A stretch of 64,000 bases of DNA, taken from Unio delphinus. Taxonomy: Eukaryota; Mollusca; Bivalvia; Unionida; Unionidae. Shown piece by piece: positions 1 through 62,875 of the stretch (position 1 is the first letter of the stretch; every line of letters starts with the position of its first letter). The stretch lies in the NCBI GenBank assembly GCA_029339505.1, contig JAQISU010000003.1, forward strand, positions 23,836,001 through 23,900,000, given 5' to 3'. The notes under the pieces were generated by a model, which was not told the DNA's origin, did no database searches, and was given only the letters and a program-made list of their open reading frames with translations. Made by a program: the position numbers and the translations under genes.

Positions 1-604
1 AGGTCAGCTGCAATAGTGAGTCTTTGGGAATGGTACTCTACTCTCATTCCCTTGTCATGAAATAGAAAATAATGTCTTCAAAGACACCAACCAACCAACC
101 ACAGAATACAACCAGACCTCTTCATGGTAAAAATCTGATTAGGAAATTAAATGTTTAGTAATGTAGTTTGTTTGGTTGGTTAACTCATTTTAACACATTA
201 TTGGTTATTTACTGCCAAGTAAAATGGGATTTAATTTCCTTTCTGAAGGACACATTGACATTGACAGACCTGCCTTTCATTGGCAGGTATTAAAACCAAA
301 GCAGTTTGAATATACCCAATACTCTACCAACTAAGATATCACAGCTTCTGCCAAAAAGGTAGCAAGGTATCCAGGGAAGTAGAGCACCATTAATGTAATC
401 TTTAGTTTGGTGATTTATTTTACTCAAATTTGCAATGTATAATATTTGACTGAGTATATGTGCTAGTCTAGATGGAGAAAATTTATGAACAAAATTATTT
501 TACTTCGGGTTTTCATAATTGTCACATGATATGATGCAATCTTTGGGTGACCAAATTGCTTTCAATCAAAATTTGTGACTTTGGCATTATCAGAAGATCC
601 TTTG

Positions 605-607
<3 letters not shown>
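1..607 (+). other. intron (5' side), no feature seen
   Basis: AT-rich single-copy-looking sequence left of exon 1. No exon-like reading frame with family motifs or clear repeat was found. Confidence 0.6.

Positions 608-683
<76 letters not shown>
608..683. repeat. (TA)n microsatellite
   Basis: About 76 uninterrupted bases of TA, 260 bp before exon 1. Confidence 0.99.
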
Positions 684-685
<2 letters not shown>

Positions 686-945
686 TAATAAGAAAAAATT
701 CATGATTTGTTTTTTTTTTATTAATATGCCTTTGATATTAAGTTCATTTTCTTGTGTTTTGAGAAACAAAATTTTAGTAATCCATATTATCTAATTAGTT
801 TTGTATTTAGGTTACTGTGTAGTGACATCTGCATAGTTAGTTTTGTATTTAGGTCCCTGTGTATCAACATCTGTGTTTCCAGAATTTATGGCTTCTTTGG
901 ATTTACACTTGAAGGTTTTACAGCAGACATTATTTCTTTTTCCAG

Positions 946-50801
<49,856 letters not shown>

Positions 50802-51109
50802 GTGAGTCTACCAATTCCTTGATATACTTTATATCTAAATTTTCTTTACAAATTATGAAAATTTCAAAAAAAGCACGAAAGATTGGTACTTTTTTACCCT
50901 TGATCACTGCTTTGAATCTCACTGCCATATAACAGACCAGGAAGAAAATAAATATGTAACATTTTGGGTTACTAAGGACACTGGGAATGCTGACTTTGAT
51001 TAAATTAAATTAATGATGAAATCAAAGAGTACTAGATCATGCATAAGGCAAAGAAAAGATGTATGAATATCAGTCAGTAATTTGTAGATTTATTTTTACA
51101 AGAAACATA

Positions 51110-53400
51110 TGTTGAATTGGAATGCACAACAAATAAATGTTGACTGAGGATGCACAGCAAATGTTGAATGATAATGCACAACAAACAAATGTTGACATGA
51201 TGCACAACAAACAAATGTTGACATGATGCACAACAAACAAATGTTGACATGATGCACAACAAACAAATATTGACATGATGCACAACAAACAAATGTTGAC
51301 ATGATGCACAACAAATAAATGTTGACATGATGCACAACAAATAAATGTTGACATGATGCACAACAAATAAATATTGACATGATGCACAACAAACAAATGT
51401 TGACATGATGCACAACAAACAAATGTTGACATGATGCACAACAAATAAATGTTGACATGATGCACAACAAACAAATGTTGACATGATGCACAACAAATAA
51501 ATGTTGACATGATGCACAACAAATAAATGTTGACATGATGCACAACAAACAAATGTTGACATGATGCACAACAAACAAATGTTGACATGATGCACAACAA
51601 ACAAATGTTGACATGATGCACAACAAATAAATGTTGACATGATGCACAACAAACAAATGTTGACATGATGCACAACAAACAAATGTTGACATGATGCACA
51701 ACAAATAAATGTTGACATGATGCACAACAAACAAATGTTGACATGATGCACAACAAATAAATGTTGACATGATGCACAACAAACATATGTTGACATGATG
51801 CACAACAAATAAATGTTGACATGATGCACAACAAACAAATGTTGACAGATGATGCACAACAAACAAATGTTGACTGATAATGCACAACAAACAAATGTTG
51901 ACAGATAATGCATCACAAACAAATGTTGACAGATGATGCAATGCAAATAAATGTTGACCGATGATGCACAACAAACATATGTTGACAGATGATGCACAAC
52001 AAACAAATGTTGTCTGATAATGCACAACAAATAAATGTTGACCGATGATGCACAACAAATAAATGTTGACCGTTGATGCACAACAAATAAATGTTGACTG
52101 ATAATGCACAACAAACAAATGTTGACTGATAATGTACAACAAATAAATGTTGACAAATGATGCACGACAAACAAATGTTGACATGATACACAAGAAGCAA
52201 ATGTTGACAGATGGTGCACAACAAATAAATGTTGACTGATAATGCACAACAAACAAATGTTGTCTGATAATGCACAACAAATAAATGTTGACCGATGATG
52301 CACAACAAACAAATGTTGTCTGATAATGCACAACAAACAAATGTTGACTGATAATGCACAACAAATAAATGTTGACTGATAATGCACAACAAACAAATGT
52401 TGACCGATGATGCACAACAAACATATGTTGACTGATAATGCACAACAAATAAATGTTGACTGATAATGCACAACAAACAAATGTTGACTGATAATGCACA
52501 ACAAATAAATGTTGTCTGATAATGCACAACAAATAAATGTTGACCGATGATGCACAACAAACATATGTTGACAGATGATGCACAACAAACAAATGTTGTC
52601 TGATAATGCACAACAAATAAATGTTGACCGATGATGCACAACAAATAAATGTTGACCGTTGATGCACAACAAATAAATGTTGACTGATAATGCACAACAA
52701 ACAAATGTTGACTGATAATGTACAACAAATAAATGTTGACAAATGATGCACAACAAACAAATGTTGACATGATACACAAGAAGCAAATGTTGACAGATGG
52801 TGCACAACAAATAAATGTTGACCGTTGATGCACAACAAATAAATGTTGACTGATAATGCACAACAAACAAATGTTGACTGATAATGTACAACAAATAAAT
52901 GTTGACAGATGATGCACAACAAACAAATGTTGACAGATGATACACAAGAAGCAAATGTTGACTGATAATGTACAACAAATAAATGTTGACAGATGATGCA
53001 CAACAAATAAATGTTGACAGATGATACACAAGAGCAAATGTTGACAGATAATGCACAAGAAGCAAATGTTGACAGATAATGCACAAGAAGCAAATGTTGA
53101 CAGATGATACACAAGAAGCAAATGTTGACAGATGATACACAAGAAGCAAATGGTGACAGATGATACACAAGAAGCAAATGGTGACAGATAATGCACAAGA
53201 AGCAAATGTTGACAGATGATACACAAGAAGCAAATGGTGACAGATAATGCACAAGAAGCAAATGTTGACAGATGATACACAAGAAGCAAATGTTGACAGA
53301 TAATGCACAACAAATAAATGTTGACAGATAATGCACAACAAATAAATGTTGACAGATGATACACAAGAAGCAAATGTTGACAGATGATGTATAACATGCA
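51110..53400. repeat. 2.3-kb satellite, 26-bp then 28-bp units
   Basis: 51185-51840 consists of 26-bp units GACATGATGCACAACAAACA plus AATGTT. 51840-53000 uses 28-bp units GACTGATAATGCACAACAAA plus TAAATGTT. The right end favours a GATACACAAGAAGCAAATGT form. A ~285-bp block near 51940 is repeated 586 bp further on. All three minus-strand frames are open (up to 775 codons) only because the unit lacks stops. Confidence 0.97.
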
Positions 53401-54004
53401 CTGGTCATCTGCTTATTAAGATGATGTTAGTAAAATGTAATTGTCCTATGTTTAATTCTTGTTGTGCTATCATGTAAAAAACAGATTAGTGAGATATGCA
53501 AGGATATATGGACATATTAACAAATGGCAGCAACACAACATGATTACTTTTGATATTGCAGTGTGGAAGGTAGTTGCATCTTAGCACAAATGCTTCATAA
53601 TCTTGCATGATTAAAAACAGTTCTCAGTAAAATTGTTACTGTGTAGTAACTTATATATGTGAAGCAATAAATGTTGTGGATTCCACTGTTCCTACAAGCC
53701 ACAGATTTAAAGACCTCAGGAACTATTTTCATTCTCTGAACACGATACAGCTGTATAATCGCCTTTCCCATCTTTAGAGTAATGATAATAACTTAATTTG
53801 CTTGCACAGCATTGGGTAAAATTGACATGTAATTATTTTTTATAAAGAAATAATTGTAACATAACTGTTTTTGCTGTGTTAAGTAAAAGTGTAAATATCA
53901 TTGTTCTATGATAAGTTTGGAATAAACGATGTCTCTTAAAAAGATGGACCATGTAAACTAGATGATTTTTATATTCGCCATGATGTGGAATAAAATTTAG
54001 CCTT
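53401..54004 (+). other. post-exon-20 intron, no feature
   Basis: AT-rich sequence without recognised repeat or coding content. Confidence 0.6.
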
Positions 54005-55630
54005 GTCCTACTAGTCTACATAGTGGTCTATGAAACACAGGGCAGGCATGTAATGTATCATTGACTCCCACTAAGATGTACATAGAGGTCTATTAAACAC
54101 AGGGCAGGCATATAATGTATCATTGACTTCCACTGATGCATACATAGAAGTTTATTACACAAAGGGCAGGCATATAATGTATCATTGACTCCCACTAGTG
54201 CCTGCATATAGGTATATTAAACACAGGGTTGGCATATAATGTATCATTGACTCCTACCAGTGTCTATGTAGAGGTCAGTTAAACACAGGACAGGCATATA
54301 ATGTATCACTGACTCCCACTAATGCCCACATAGAGGTCTATTAAACACAGGGCAGGCATATAATGTATCATTGACTCCCACTAGTGCCTGCATATAGGTA
54401 TATTAAACACAGGGTTGGCATATAATGTATCATTGACTCCTACCAGTGTCTATGTAGAGGTCAGTTAAACACAGGACAGGCATATGATGTATCATTGACT
54501 CCCACTAATGCCCACATAGAGGTCTATTAAACACAGGGCAGGCATATAATGTTTCATTGACTCCCATTAGTACCTATGTACAGGTCTATTAAATACAGGT
54601 CAGGCATATAATGTATCATTGACTCCCACTAAGGCCCACATTGAGTTCTATTAAACACAGGGCAGGCATATAATGTATCATTGACTCCAACTAATGCCTA
54701 TATAGAGGTCTATTAAACACAAGGTTGGCTTATAATATATCATTGACTCCTACTAGTGTCTATGTAGAGGTCAGTTAAACACAAGACAGGCATATAATGT
54801 ATCTTTGACTCCCACTTAGACCCACAAACAGGTCTATTAAACACAGGGCAGGCATATAATGTATCATTGACTCCCATTAGTGTCTACATAGTGGTCTATT
54901 AAACACAAGGCAGGCATATAATGTATCATTGACTCCCACTAATGCCTATATAGAGGTCTATTAAACACAGGACAGGCATATAATGTATCACTGACTCCCA
55001 CTAATGCCTTTATAGAGGTCTGTTAAACACAGGACAGGCATATAATGTATCATTGACTTCCACTGATGCATACATAGAAGTCTATTACACAAAGGGCAGG
55101 CATATAATGTATCATTCACACCCATTAGTGTCTACATAGTGGTCTATTAAACACAGGGCAGGCATATAATGTATCATTGACTCCCACTAATGCCTATATA
55201 GAGGTCTATTAAACACGGGGCAGGCATATAATGTATCATTGACTCCCACTAAGATGTACATAGAGGTCTATGAAACACAGGGCAGGCATATAATATATCA
55301 TTGACTCCCACTAATGCCTATATAGAGGTCTATTAAAAGGGGGCAGGCATATAATGTATCATTGACTCCCACTAACATGTACATAGAGGTGTATTAAACA
55401 TAGGGCAGGCATATAATGTATCATTTACTCCCACTAATGCCTATATAGAGGTCTATTAAACACAGGGCAGGCATATAATGTATCATTGACTCCCACTAAC
55501 ATGTACATAGAGGTCTATTAAACACAGGGCAGGCATATAATGTATCATTGACTCCCACTAATGCCTATATAGAGGTCTATTAAACACGGGGCAGGCATAT
55601 AGTGTATCATTGACTCCCACTAAGGCCCAC
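54005..55630. repeat. 62-bp satellite, ~26 copies
   Basis: Unit TAATGCCTATATAGAGGTCT, ATTAAACACAGGGCAGGCAT, ATAATGTATCATTGACTCCC AC. Several subtypes (GCCCACATA, GTCTACATAGTGG, ATGTACATAG) alternate in runs, a higher-order pattern. Confidence 0.97.
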
Positions 55631-55845
55631 AAATTCTAACTACAAAACCATCAGTCACAGATTAGGTGCATAATTTAGCATTGGCTTTTGATAATTTAGT
55701 AATATGCTCCAAAACATAACAGCAAACACGAATCCAGCAGAAACATGTTCAGATAAATAAAACTTTTTTTTTATCCTTTTGCAAGTTCTTTAAAAGTCTT
55801 TTGCTTCTCATATTTGATTTCCTTTTAAAATTGTATTTGTGTTGA

Positions 55846-56125
55846 CAGTTTATGTGGAGAAATATAAACGTCAAAGTTTTTTGCTGGCAATTTGTGGGGT
55901 AAAATATTAATATAAATGTTTTTGTTGGCAATTTGTTGGGGAAAATATTAATGTTTTGTTGGCAATTTGTAGGAGAAAATATTAATGTTAAACTTTTTGT
56001 TGGCAATTTGTGGGGGAAAATATTAATGTTAAACTTTTTGTTGGCAATTTGTGGGGGGAAAATATAAAAATGTTAAAGTTTTGTTGGCAATTTGTGGGGG
56101 AAAATATTAATGTTAAAATTTTTCT
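55846..56125. repeat. ~38-bp repeat (TTTGTTGGCAATTTGTGGGG)
   Basis: Seven copies of TTTGTTGGCAATTTGTGGGG plus AAAATATTAATGTTAAAC. Confidence 0.95.
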
Positions 56126-56848
56126 GAAAATACAGTACTTTATTCATTTATTATGTGTTTCAGTTACACTTCTTTGTGTTAAATTGTATGCATTTAAACT
56201 TATTTAATATAGTTACACAATTATACTGCTTTTAAAAACAATATTTTGTTTGCAAATTTTGAAATAGAAGTTGCTTTTAAGGTTTGCTGTATGTAGACAG
56301 CAAGGTTTTAGTTATATACCTATATAATACCTATATAAGAAATCTGCTTTTAAATTTATGTTGAATACAGTGTTTACTTAATTGGAAATTGCATTTATGA
56401 TAATTAAACTTAAAAAAAAAGAACTGAAAGAAAGAACACAAATTTCAGTTGATAAAAAAATTATTTAATTGGTATATATTTTTTAATTATTGCCTTCACT
56501 AGGCAAGTGACATTTTCATTGATCAAAAAAATTTCCTTGAATATTGTTAATTACAGTGTACTAAAAATGTCGTTTGGAAATAAAATGTAACAAATTATAT
56601 GACTTCTTATTAAAGCTGATGTTTAATAATGTTAAAATTTCCAGGCCCTATCTACTGTTTTTGATGATAAAATGAGCGATATATCAGTTTCCAATACCAA
56701 TTTTGATCATGATTTTCCTCAAGTTCAACCGATATGGGTTCCTTTTTTGGATATTCTCCGGTTTAAAAAAATAGATCCATGCCTGACCCCATGTTATAAG
56801 TGGGTTAGTGAGTTATTAGGGCATGGGTTATTGAGGGAGTGGTGTGTT

Positions 56849-56850
<2 letters not shown>
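56126..56850 (+). other. intron sequence, no feature
   Basis: AT-rich, no exon-like cysteine-rich frame. Confidence 0.55.
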
Positions 56851-56943
<93 letters not shown>

Positions 56944-56978
56944 GTATTCAGATACATTTACAAACAACCTGACAGTAA

Positions 56979-57012
<34 letters not shown>
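56851..57012. repeat. (TA)n and (GT)n microsatellites
   Basis: TA at 56851-56939 and GT at 56981-57012. Confidence 0.98.
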
Positions 57013-57016
<4 letters not shown>

Positions 57017-57770
57017 CATCAAATTTGCTGATTTATGCAGGTAAGGATGAAGTCGGACAAATACTTGACCATCCTTCAAGTATATCTTAGATGTGGGACA
57101 TTATTGGAATAGGCCAAGAGGCTGAGTATGTGTATACCCTCCCAATCCAATATGAATTCCAATGTGGACAACAGCTCTTTTATAGCAGGTATCACTTGGG
57201 TATACTGATACTTAAAAAGTGCCTATCTCAAGCAAGTCTTTGGGGGGGAAATTCTAATTTATACTTGTCCAGCCTTGGCTATCTCACATGATGCCCTCTC
57301 CTCCCTTTCAGGGAAATAAAAAAAAGCATCAAATGAACCTAACAGAAAAAAAGTAGATTTTTTAAAATGTCAGAAACATTTGATAAATGACACTACTTGA
57401 CATCCAGATCAGAACTTAAAAGGTCATTGTTTTATACATGAAGTGATATATTTGCTCAATTAATTATGCAGAAAAATGGCTGTAGTAAATATCAAGCTTA
57501 TATTCTTTGTATGAAGGGTAATTTTATTGGGATTATTCATTATGGATATCTACAAAGAGTCCACAGTATTGTGTAACCTCATGTAGAAATATCAGTAAAA
57601 AAAAAAAGAATGCACAGTTCATGTATTTTATTTCATATTACTTATCTTAGTTCAAACCAATTTTTTAATTAATTACATTTTTATTAAATGTCATGAACTG
57701 AAAAATACGTTGAAATTAATTCATTTTTTAATATAAACTTGAATTTACGAAATTTGCATTTTGATTCCAG

Positions 57771-57772
<2 letters not shown>
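57013..57772 (+). other. intron sequence, no feature
   Basis: Nothing recognised. Confidence 0.55.
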
Positions 57773-57820
<48 letters not shown>

Positions 57821-57869
57821 CAATAATAACAATAATAACAACAACAACAACAACAACAATAATAATAAT
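57773..57869. repeat. (AAT)n/(AAC)n microsatellite
   Basis: AAT run passing into AAC and back. On the minus strand it is an ATT tail, placed where the minus-strand LINE relic would end. Confidence 0.97.
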
Positions 57870-57926
57870 GACTTCATTTAAAGAGGATAATACAATTATT
57901 TAAGAAGTAATCTACCTTAAGACCAC

Positions 57927-58073
57927 TCCAGTGACCTAGTGGTTAGTGCATCCTTCTCGGATGCAGGAGGTCGCTAGTTTGAACCTTGGCCAAGTCTCAA
58001 TAAAGACTTACAAAAATGGTACCAGCAGCTGCCTGGATTGGCGCTCAAACAACAGAGCAATAGGACTGATTTT
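57927..58073 (+). mobile_element. tRNA-derived SINE family B, truncated
   Basis: tRNA-like head CTCCAGTGACCTAGTGGTTA ... GGTCGCTAGTTTGAACC (B-box-like), then TACAAAAATGGTACCAGCAG and TTGGCGCTCA as in the copy at 32731. Ends early. Confidence 0.8.
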
Positions 58074-58099
58074 TAAAAAAGCTATGCTAAAAATCCATA

Positions 58100-58800
58100 T
58101 CACACACACACACACACCCTTGAGGTCTTCATACAAAGGAATTTGTTTGTTTTAGCTGCATCTCTGAAGCCGCTGGATATATTGGGTTTGGAAGATGGAA
58201 ATAGAGTGAGCATTTCTGGAATACTATTCCAGAGCAAAGTTCCAGAGTATTGGAAACTTTTTTTGAATAATTCCTTATTTGGTTTGGTAATTTCATACTG
58301 TTTGATAGACATGGATCACAGGTGGGGAGTATTGCCAGGTAGCCTGTACTGGAATAGTGATTGTAAATATTCAGGATAACTATTATGAGGATATTCTGTA
58401 CACTAATTTGGCTTTTCTCAAATGGATTCGGTCTTGCTCTTGGTAATATTTTTAGCTTACAAGCTAAATTTTTCGTGCTTTCTTTCTCAATTGATATTAG
58501 CCCAAATACTTTTTTGAAGATGTGCAACTTTGCTGTTTTTATCATTTGAATTACCCCATACTGTATAACAGTAGTCTAAATAGGGTTGTATGTAATTGTT
58601 ATAAACTAATTTTATGTGCCTTATGGTTCTGAGAAGCTATAAACTTGAATTGACTTTTTTTTTTTTTACTGATGTTTGGTATGTTCTATCCATGATAGGT
58701 TATTATCTACCAAAATACCAAGTAGTCTGTCATGACAAACCATTTGCAAATTTTTATCCATCCATGTCAGATGTTGTTTCAACCATATTTTTATCCTAAA
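58100..58800 (-). mobile_element. non-LTR retrotransposon (LINE) reverse-transcriptase relic
   Basis: Minus-strand fragments in different frames give, in order, RLLGILVDNNLSWIEHTKH (58735-58680), PYLDYCYTVWGNSND (58584-58540) and KKSFQYSGTLLWNSIPE (58270-58210). These are the order and wording of the C-terminal part of CR1/L2-type LINE ORF2. Stops and frame changes mark it as dead. The 3' side points to the ATT tail at 57773, with a SINE in between. Confidence 0.85.
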
Positions 58801-59286
58801 TAAGCATCAGACATATTTTATATCAGTAAAAAAACAGGATGATTTTGAAGTAGGTAAGAAAAACCCAACCATTTTGATAGTCACGTATGAATAAGAAACA
58901 AAATTGTCACTTGACTTGGATAAATCATGTGTCCTCAATAAATAATATTTCACATGCCATACTCATATGACAGTCACATTACCTTAAAGCGCCATGCATC
59001 ACTTCACATCAGCTTATGTACTTACTTTATTTATTTTGTTCAAAGTATTTTAAGAAAATGAAGACTTCTCAAATTTGTAATAAAACATAAGATCAAAAAT
59101 TCGTAATTCTTTACATATTTTATTTCTTGTGAATTGTTTGGTGCTCAATTATTCTTACAAAACAAATTTTTGCAGTAAGATCCATATACATGAAAGAAAA
59201 AAATGCAAAATAAGTATTTGTTACCTAGGTAGAAAGGTGTGATTTTAAGCAGTGTTGTTATCCAGAAGTATGTATGAACTACACGT
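58801..59286 (+). other. intron sequence, no feature
   Basis: Nothing recognised. Confidence 0.55.

Positions 59287-59287
<1 letters not shown>

Positions 59288-59350
<63 letters not shown>
59288..59350. repeat. (TA)n microsatellite
   Basis: TA run with one TACATA interruption. Confidence 0.98.
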
Positions 59351-59358
59351 CTTCTTAA

Positions 59359-59609
59359 GGGGCCTCAAGTGGCCAAGTGATCTGAAGCGGTTTTGGTTAT
59401 GGATCAGTGTCATCTAACATCTGTTTGCGTGGGTTCAAGACTTGGATTCTGTCAATATGGGTATATGAGAATTTAGCTTGCCAGTAGCTTCTCGTGGGTC
59501 AGTGGTTATTTCTGGGGTTTTCCCAGGTTCTTCCTCCACCATTTATACTGGCCACCATGTATAGCCTATCTTGTGCTGAAAAATGGTGTTAAACCATAAA
59601 ACAACTACA
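59359..59609 (+). mobile_element. tRNA-derived SINE family A, full copy with TSD
   Basis: GGGGCCTCAAGTGGCCAAGTG head, GGTTCAAGACTTGG B-box-like region, GCTTGCCAGTAGCTTCTCGT body, GTATAGCCTATCTTGTGCTG tail. Flanked by the 9-bp duplication ACTTCTTAA (59350-59358 and 59610-59618). Confidence 0.92.
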
Positions 59610-59760
59610 ACTTCTTAAATCATCTTATGTGAAATTTCTTGATAGTGTTGCAATCTTTTTGGATTCACATTTACTTTATTAATTCATATATTACCCTACT
59701 CATATGCCTAATACATCATATGAAATAAATTTTTTGTGTTGACACTTACTTAGTGTAACC

Positions 59761-60018
59761 AGGGTCCCCGAGTGGCCGAGTCGTCTAAAGCACTCTCCAT
59801 TATGGATCACTGCCATCTCACCTCTGCGTGGGTTTGAGTCAAAGATTTGGCTAATGTAGTTATGTGGGAAAGCTTGCAAGTTGCTTCTTGTGGGTCGGTG
59901 GTTCTTTCCAGGGGTTTTCCCGGGTTCTTCCTCCATCAGTAATACTGGCCGCCATGTATAGCATATCATGTGCTGAAAAATGGCGTTAAACCCTACAAGA
60001 ACAAGAACAACAACAACC
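59761..60018 (+). mobile_element. tRNA-derived SINE family A, full copy with TSD
   Basis: Head GTCCCCGAGTGGCCGAGTCG, tail GTATAGCATATCATGTGCTG then an ACAAGAACAACAACAAC tract. Flanked by TAGTGTAACC (59751-59760 and 60019-60028). Confidence 0.92.
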
Positions 60019-60211
60019 TAGTGTAACCTAGTGCTAATGGAAAGTTTCAGGAACATTGGATGAAAACTATTTTACTCTATGATTTGAATTTCTAATGAAA
60101 ATGAATTTGAAGAATATATTGTATATGTTAACTTTTGCCTATACCAACAGCAAAAAACATAAACTATGTTTATGTGTTGTGTTGTTTATTCGAGTTTAAC
60201 TAAACACCTCA

Positions 60212-60270
60212 ACAGACCCAGATCTTCTGGTGCATATGTGATTTCTGATCTGAGTCTATGCTATTTGCAA
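60212..60270. repeat. dispersed palindromic micro-element, copy 5
   Basis: CAGACCCAGATCTTCTGGTG...CTGATCTGAGTCTATG then ATTTGCAA; closest to the copy at 19413. Confidence 0.7.
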
Positions 60271-60367
60271 ATGGATTTAATGTAGTAGTAAATAATATAA
60301 CATAGAAATTCAGATTAAGTTAAAGAAATGAAATTAAATTAAATGTAGGATTGAACATTGCAAAAAC

Positions 60368-61063
60368 TAGTGATGGGAATCGGTCAGAAATTCATAATCG
60401 ATAATCGGTTCCCCTTATCCAACTGATCATCGATTATAATGGGTTATACTAAGAGCAAATTTTAATTTTTGTTACACAGTTATATCTTTGATTAAGAGTT
60501 CAATATGTTTATAAATGTACAGGAGTAATCTCTTTTAATGACATGTATACTTTGACCTGACAATAATATTACATTGTGTGTTACTTTTGATCTACAACTT
60601 TGTTAAATGAACGCAACTTTTACGTCTGATCAGTCATATGTAACTGAAATACTGCTACAGTCCCCCGAAATTATTTCGTTCATATGTGATGTGTCTATAA
60701 TATAAAGTATAGAAGAACATGTTTTTCTTTTATTTCATTGTTTATAAATACTACAAAAGATGTTGCAATTTAACTGAAACAAATCAGCAAAATGTATTTA
60801 AATTTATTAACTTGACAATTTACTAACTTGAATATTTGTTCCTAATTATGAATCATAAGGTTTTTTTTAGTTGTAGTTGTGAAGGGATTAATAAATTTCA
60901 GGTCAACTTTAGTGGCTGGGAGTTTTACTAACCTTTGTGCTTTGCGTACACCTAAAAAGTAGTCTCCCTTTACACAATCAATTATGGAGTTCACAATCGA
61001 TTATCTTATTGATTTGCTGAACCAACTGATGATCGATTATAATCGATAATCAGAACAACACTA
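60368..61063. mobile_element. hAT-like non-autonomous transposon, 696 bp, perfect TSD
   Basis: Left end TAGTGATGGGAATCGGTCAG; right end on the minus strand TAGTGTTGTTCTGATTATCG. Both sides carry the 8-bp duplication GCAAAAAC (60360-60367 and 61064-61071). ATCGATTATAATCG-type palindromes lie near both ends. No transposase frame seen. Confidence 0.88.
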
Positions 61064-61225
61064 GCAAAAACTATATACAGTATTGCCATGTGACAGTCAT
61101 AAATATAATTTATTGATTTTATTGATTTATGTATTGATCCTGTCATTCTGTCTTTTCTGAGAAGTCAGTGATACAGCCTATACATACAATTGTATTTGTG
61201 GAATATTCTTGGACACCTCATCCTT

Positions 61226-61462
61226 ATGGGTCCCAGAGTGACCGCATGGTCTAAAGCACTCACAGATACAGGTCACTGCCATCTTACTTCTGTCAATGGG
61301 TTCAAATCTCAGGCTCTGCCAATGTGGGGACATGAAAAAGCTTGCTATTAGCTTTTGATGGGTCACTGTTTCTTTCCAAGAGTTATCTATACTGGCTACT
61401 ATGTATAGCCTATCTTGTGCTGAAAAATGGCATAAAGCCCAACAACTGCAACAACATCAACT
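61226..61462 (+). mobile_element. tRNA-derived SINE family A, diverged copy
   Basis: Head GGTCCCAGAGTGACCGCATG GTCTAAAGC, GGTTCAAATCTCAGG, tail GTATAGCCTATCTTGTGCTG. A target-site duplication is not evident. Confidence 0.88.
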
Positions 61463-62034
61463 CAGCCTTTACCATTACAACTTAACAAATGAAACTTTTG
61501 ACAGTCATTGCGTTATAGGTGTAGTCATTGTACCAAAACATTTATAATTTTGATTATGGCCAGTGCACTAAAATTGCAAATAATATACATGTAAATGTGT
61601 CCCACATGGGCCCACGCAGGATGCTCAAAATTTGGGTGGCATGTCAAATTTTTTTTTTTTAAACGCCAAATTCTTGTTACTTTATTATTTATTTGTTATT
61701 TAGTTATTAATTGATTCATGTGATTTGTTTATATTTGTATTAAGAACCACCATTTTTTTTTAGTTAATGAATGAATTGATTAATTTGTTTAATTTTTTAA
61801 AATAATTTCATTTATTTTTATTTATTTATTTATTTTAGTTTTTGCTCCATTAGAAAGTAAGATAACAACTACATGCATCTCCAGGTTGAAATGTATTTAT
61901 TCTGGTCCATCTCCAATGTGTCATGATTCCATGGAATTTACAGTGAATGACAATTTATCCTGAACAATAAGTATCTGACAAAGTTTTAATATTACACTTC
62001 AAGGAGGAAGCTGACCAAATTTTACCATGTTTTA
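61463..62034 (+). other. intron sequence, no feature
   Basis: AT-rich with TTTATTTATTTATT near 61810; nothing else recognised. Confidence 0.55.
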
Positions 62035-62462
62035 CAAAGGCTATAGTCTGTTTGTAAATGTATGTTTTACTGACACTTGTTACCACACATTACAAAGGCT
62101 ATAGTCTGTTTGTAAATGTATGTTTTACTAACACTTGTTACCACACATTACAAAGGCTATAGTCTGTTTGTAAATGTATGTTTTACTAACACTTGTTACC
62201 ACACATTACAATGGCTATAGTCTGTATAATGTATGTTTTACTAACACTTAAGTTGTTACCACATATTACAAAGGCTATAGTCTGTCTGTAAATGTATGTT
62301 TTACTAACACTTGTTACCACACATTACAAAGGCTATAGTCTGTTTGTAAATGTATGTTTTACTAACACTTGTTACCACACATTACAAAGGCTATAGTCTG
62401 TTTGTAAATGTAGGTTTTACTAACACTTGTTACCACACATTACAATGGCTATAGTCTGTTTC
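62035..62462. repeat. 58-bp repeat, ~7-8 copies
   Basis: Unit TACAAAGGCTATAGTCTGTT, TGTAAATGTATGTTTTACTA, ACACTTGTTACCACACAT. Confidence 0.97.
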
Positions 62463-62515
62463 ATCATACTACTGATATATATAAAGTATAATAGTGCAAA
62501 TCGTGTACATTTATC

Positions 62516-62606
62516 CATTTAAAAAATGGCTGCCATTTACAGCTATGTATAGCCTTTCGTGTGCTGAAAAATAGTCAAACCCTGCAACAATAACAACAGC
62601 AACAAC
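62516..62606 (+). mobile_element. SINE family A, 3' fragment 1
   Basis: ATGGCTGCCATTTACAGCTA and TGTATAGCCTTTCGTGTGCT then an AACAACAGCAACAACA tract. Confidence 0.8.
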
Positions 62607-62675
62607 AGTAAATTGCTATTCACTGTATGTTATAAGGTATACAGTACTTAAGTCATTGAAATAAAAAATATTCAT

Positions 62676-62806
62676 GCTAGTTTCCTGTTGGTCACTGGTT
62701 CTTACCGGGATTTCCCTGGGTTCTTCCTCCACTGTTTATACTGGCTGCCATGTACAGTATCATATGCTGAAAAATGGCATTAAACCTACAGCAGCAATAA
62801 CAGCAA
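62676..62806 (+). mobile_element. SINE family A, 3' fragment 2
   Basis: TGGTCACTGGTTCTTACCGG, TTCCTCCACTGTTTATACTG and a CATATGCTGAAAAATGGCAT tail. It shares its downstream flank with fragment 1, so the two appear to be a local duplication. Confidence 0.82.
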
Positions 62807-62875
62807 TAAATTGCCATTTGCTGCATGTTCTGAGGTATATAATACTGGTCATTGTAATTCAAATATTCATGGAAG

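Noticed and set aside
843..945. Upstream extension of exon 1 in the same open frame
   Set aside because: The extension crosses a pyrimidine tract and CAG acceptor, and its residues do not match the propeller.
50802..50932. Read-through of exon 20 as a C-terminal end
   Set aside because: A consensus GTGAGT donor follows the EGF module, the extra residues match nothing in LRP1, and the family needs further domains.
51074..53401. 775- and 770-codon minus-strand open frames
   Set aside because: They translate to a monotonous 26/28-residue repeat and all three frames are open, so they follow from a stop-free satellite unit, not from coding.
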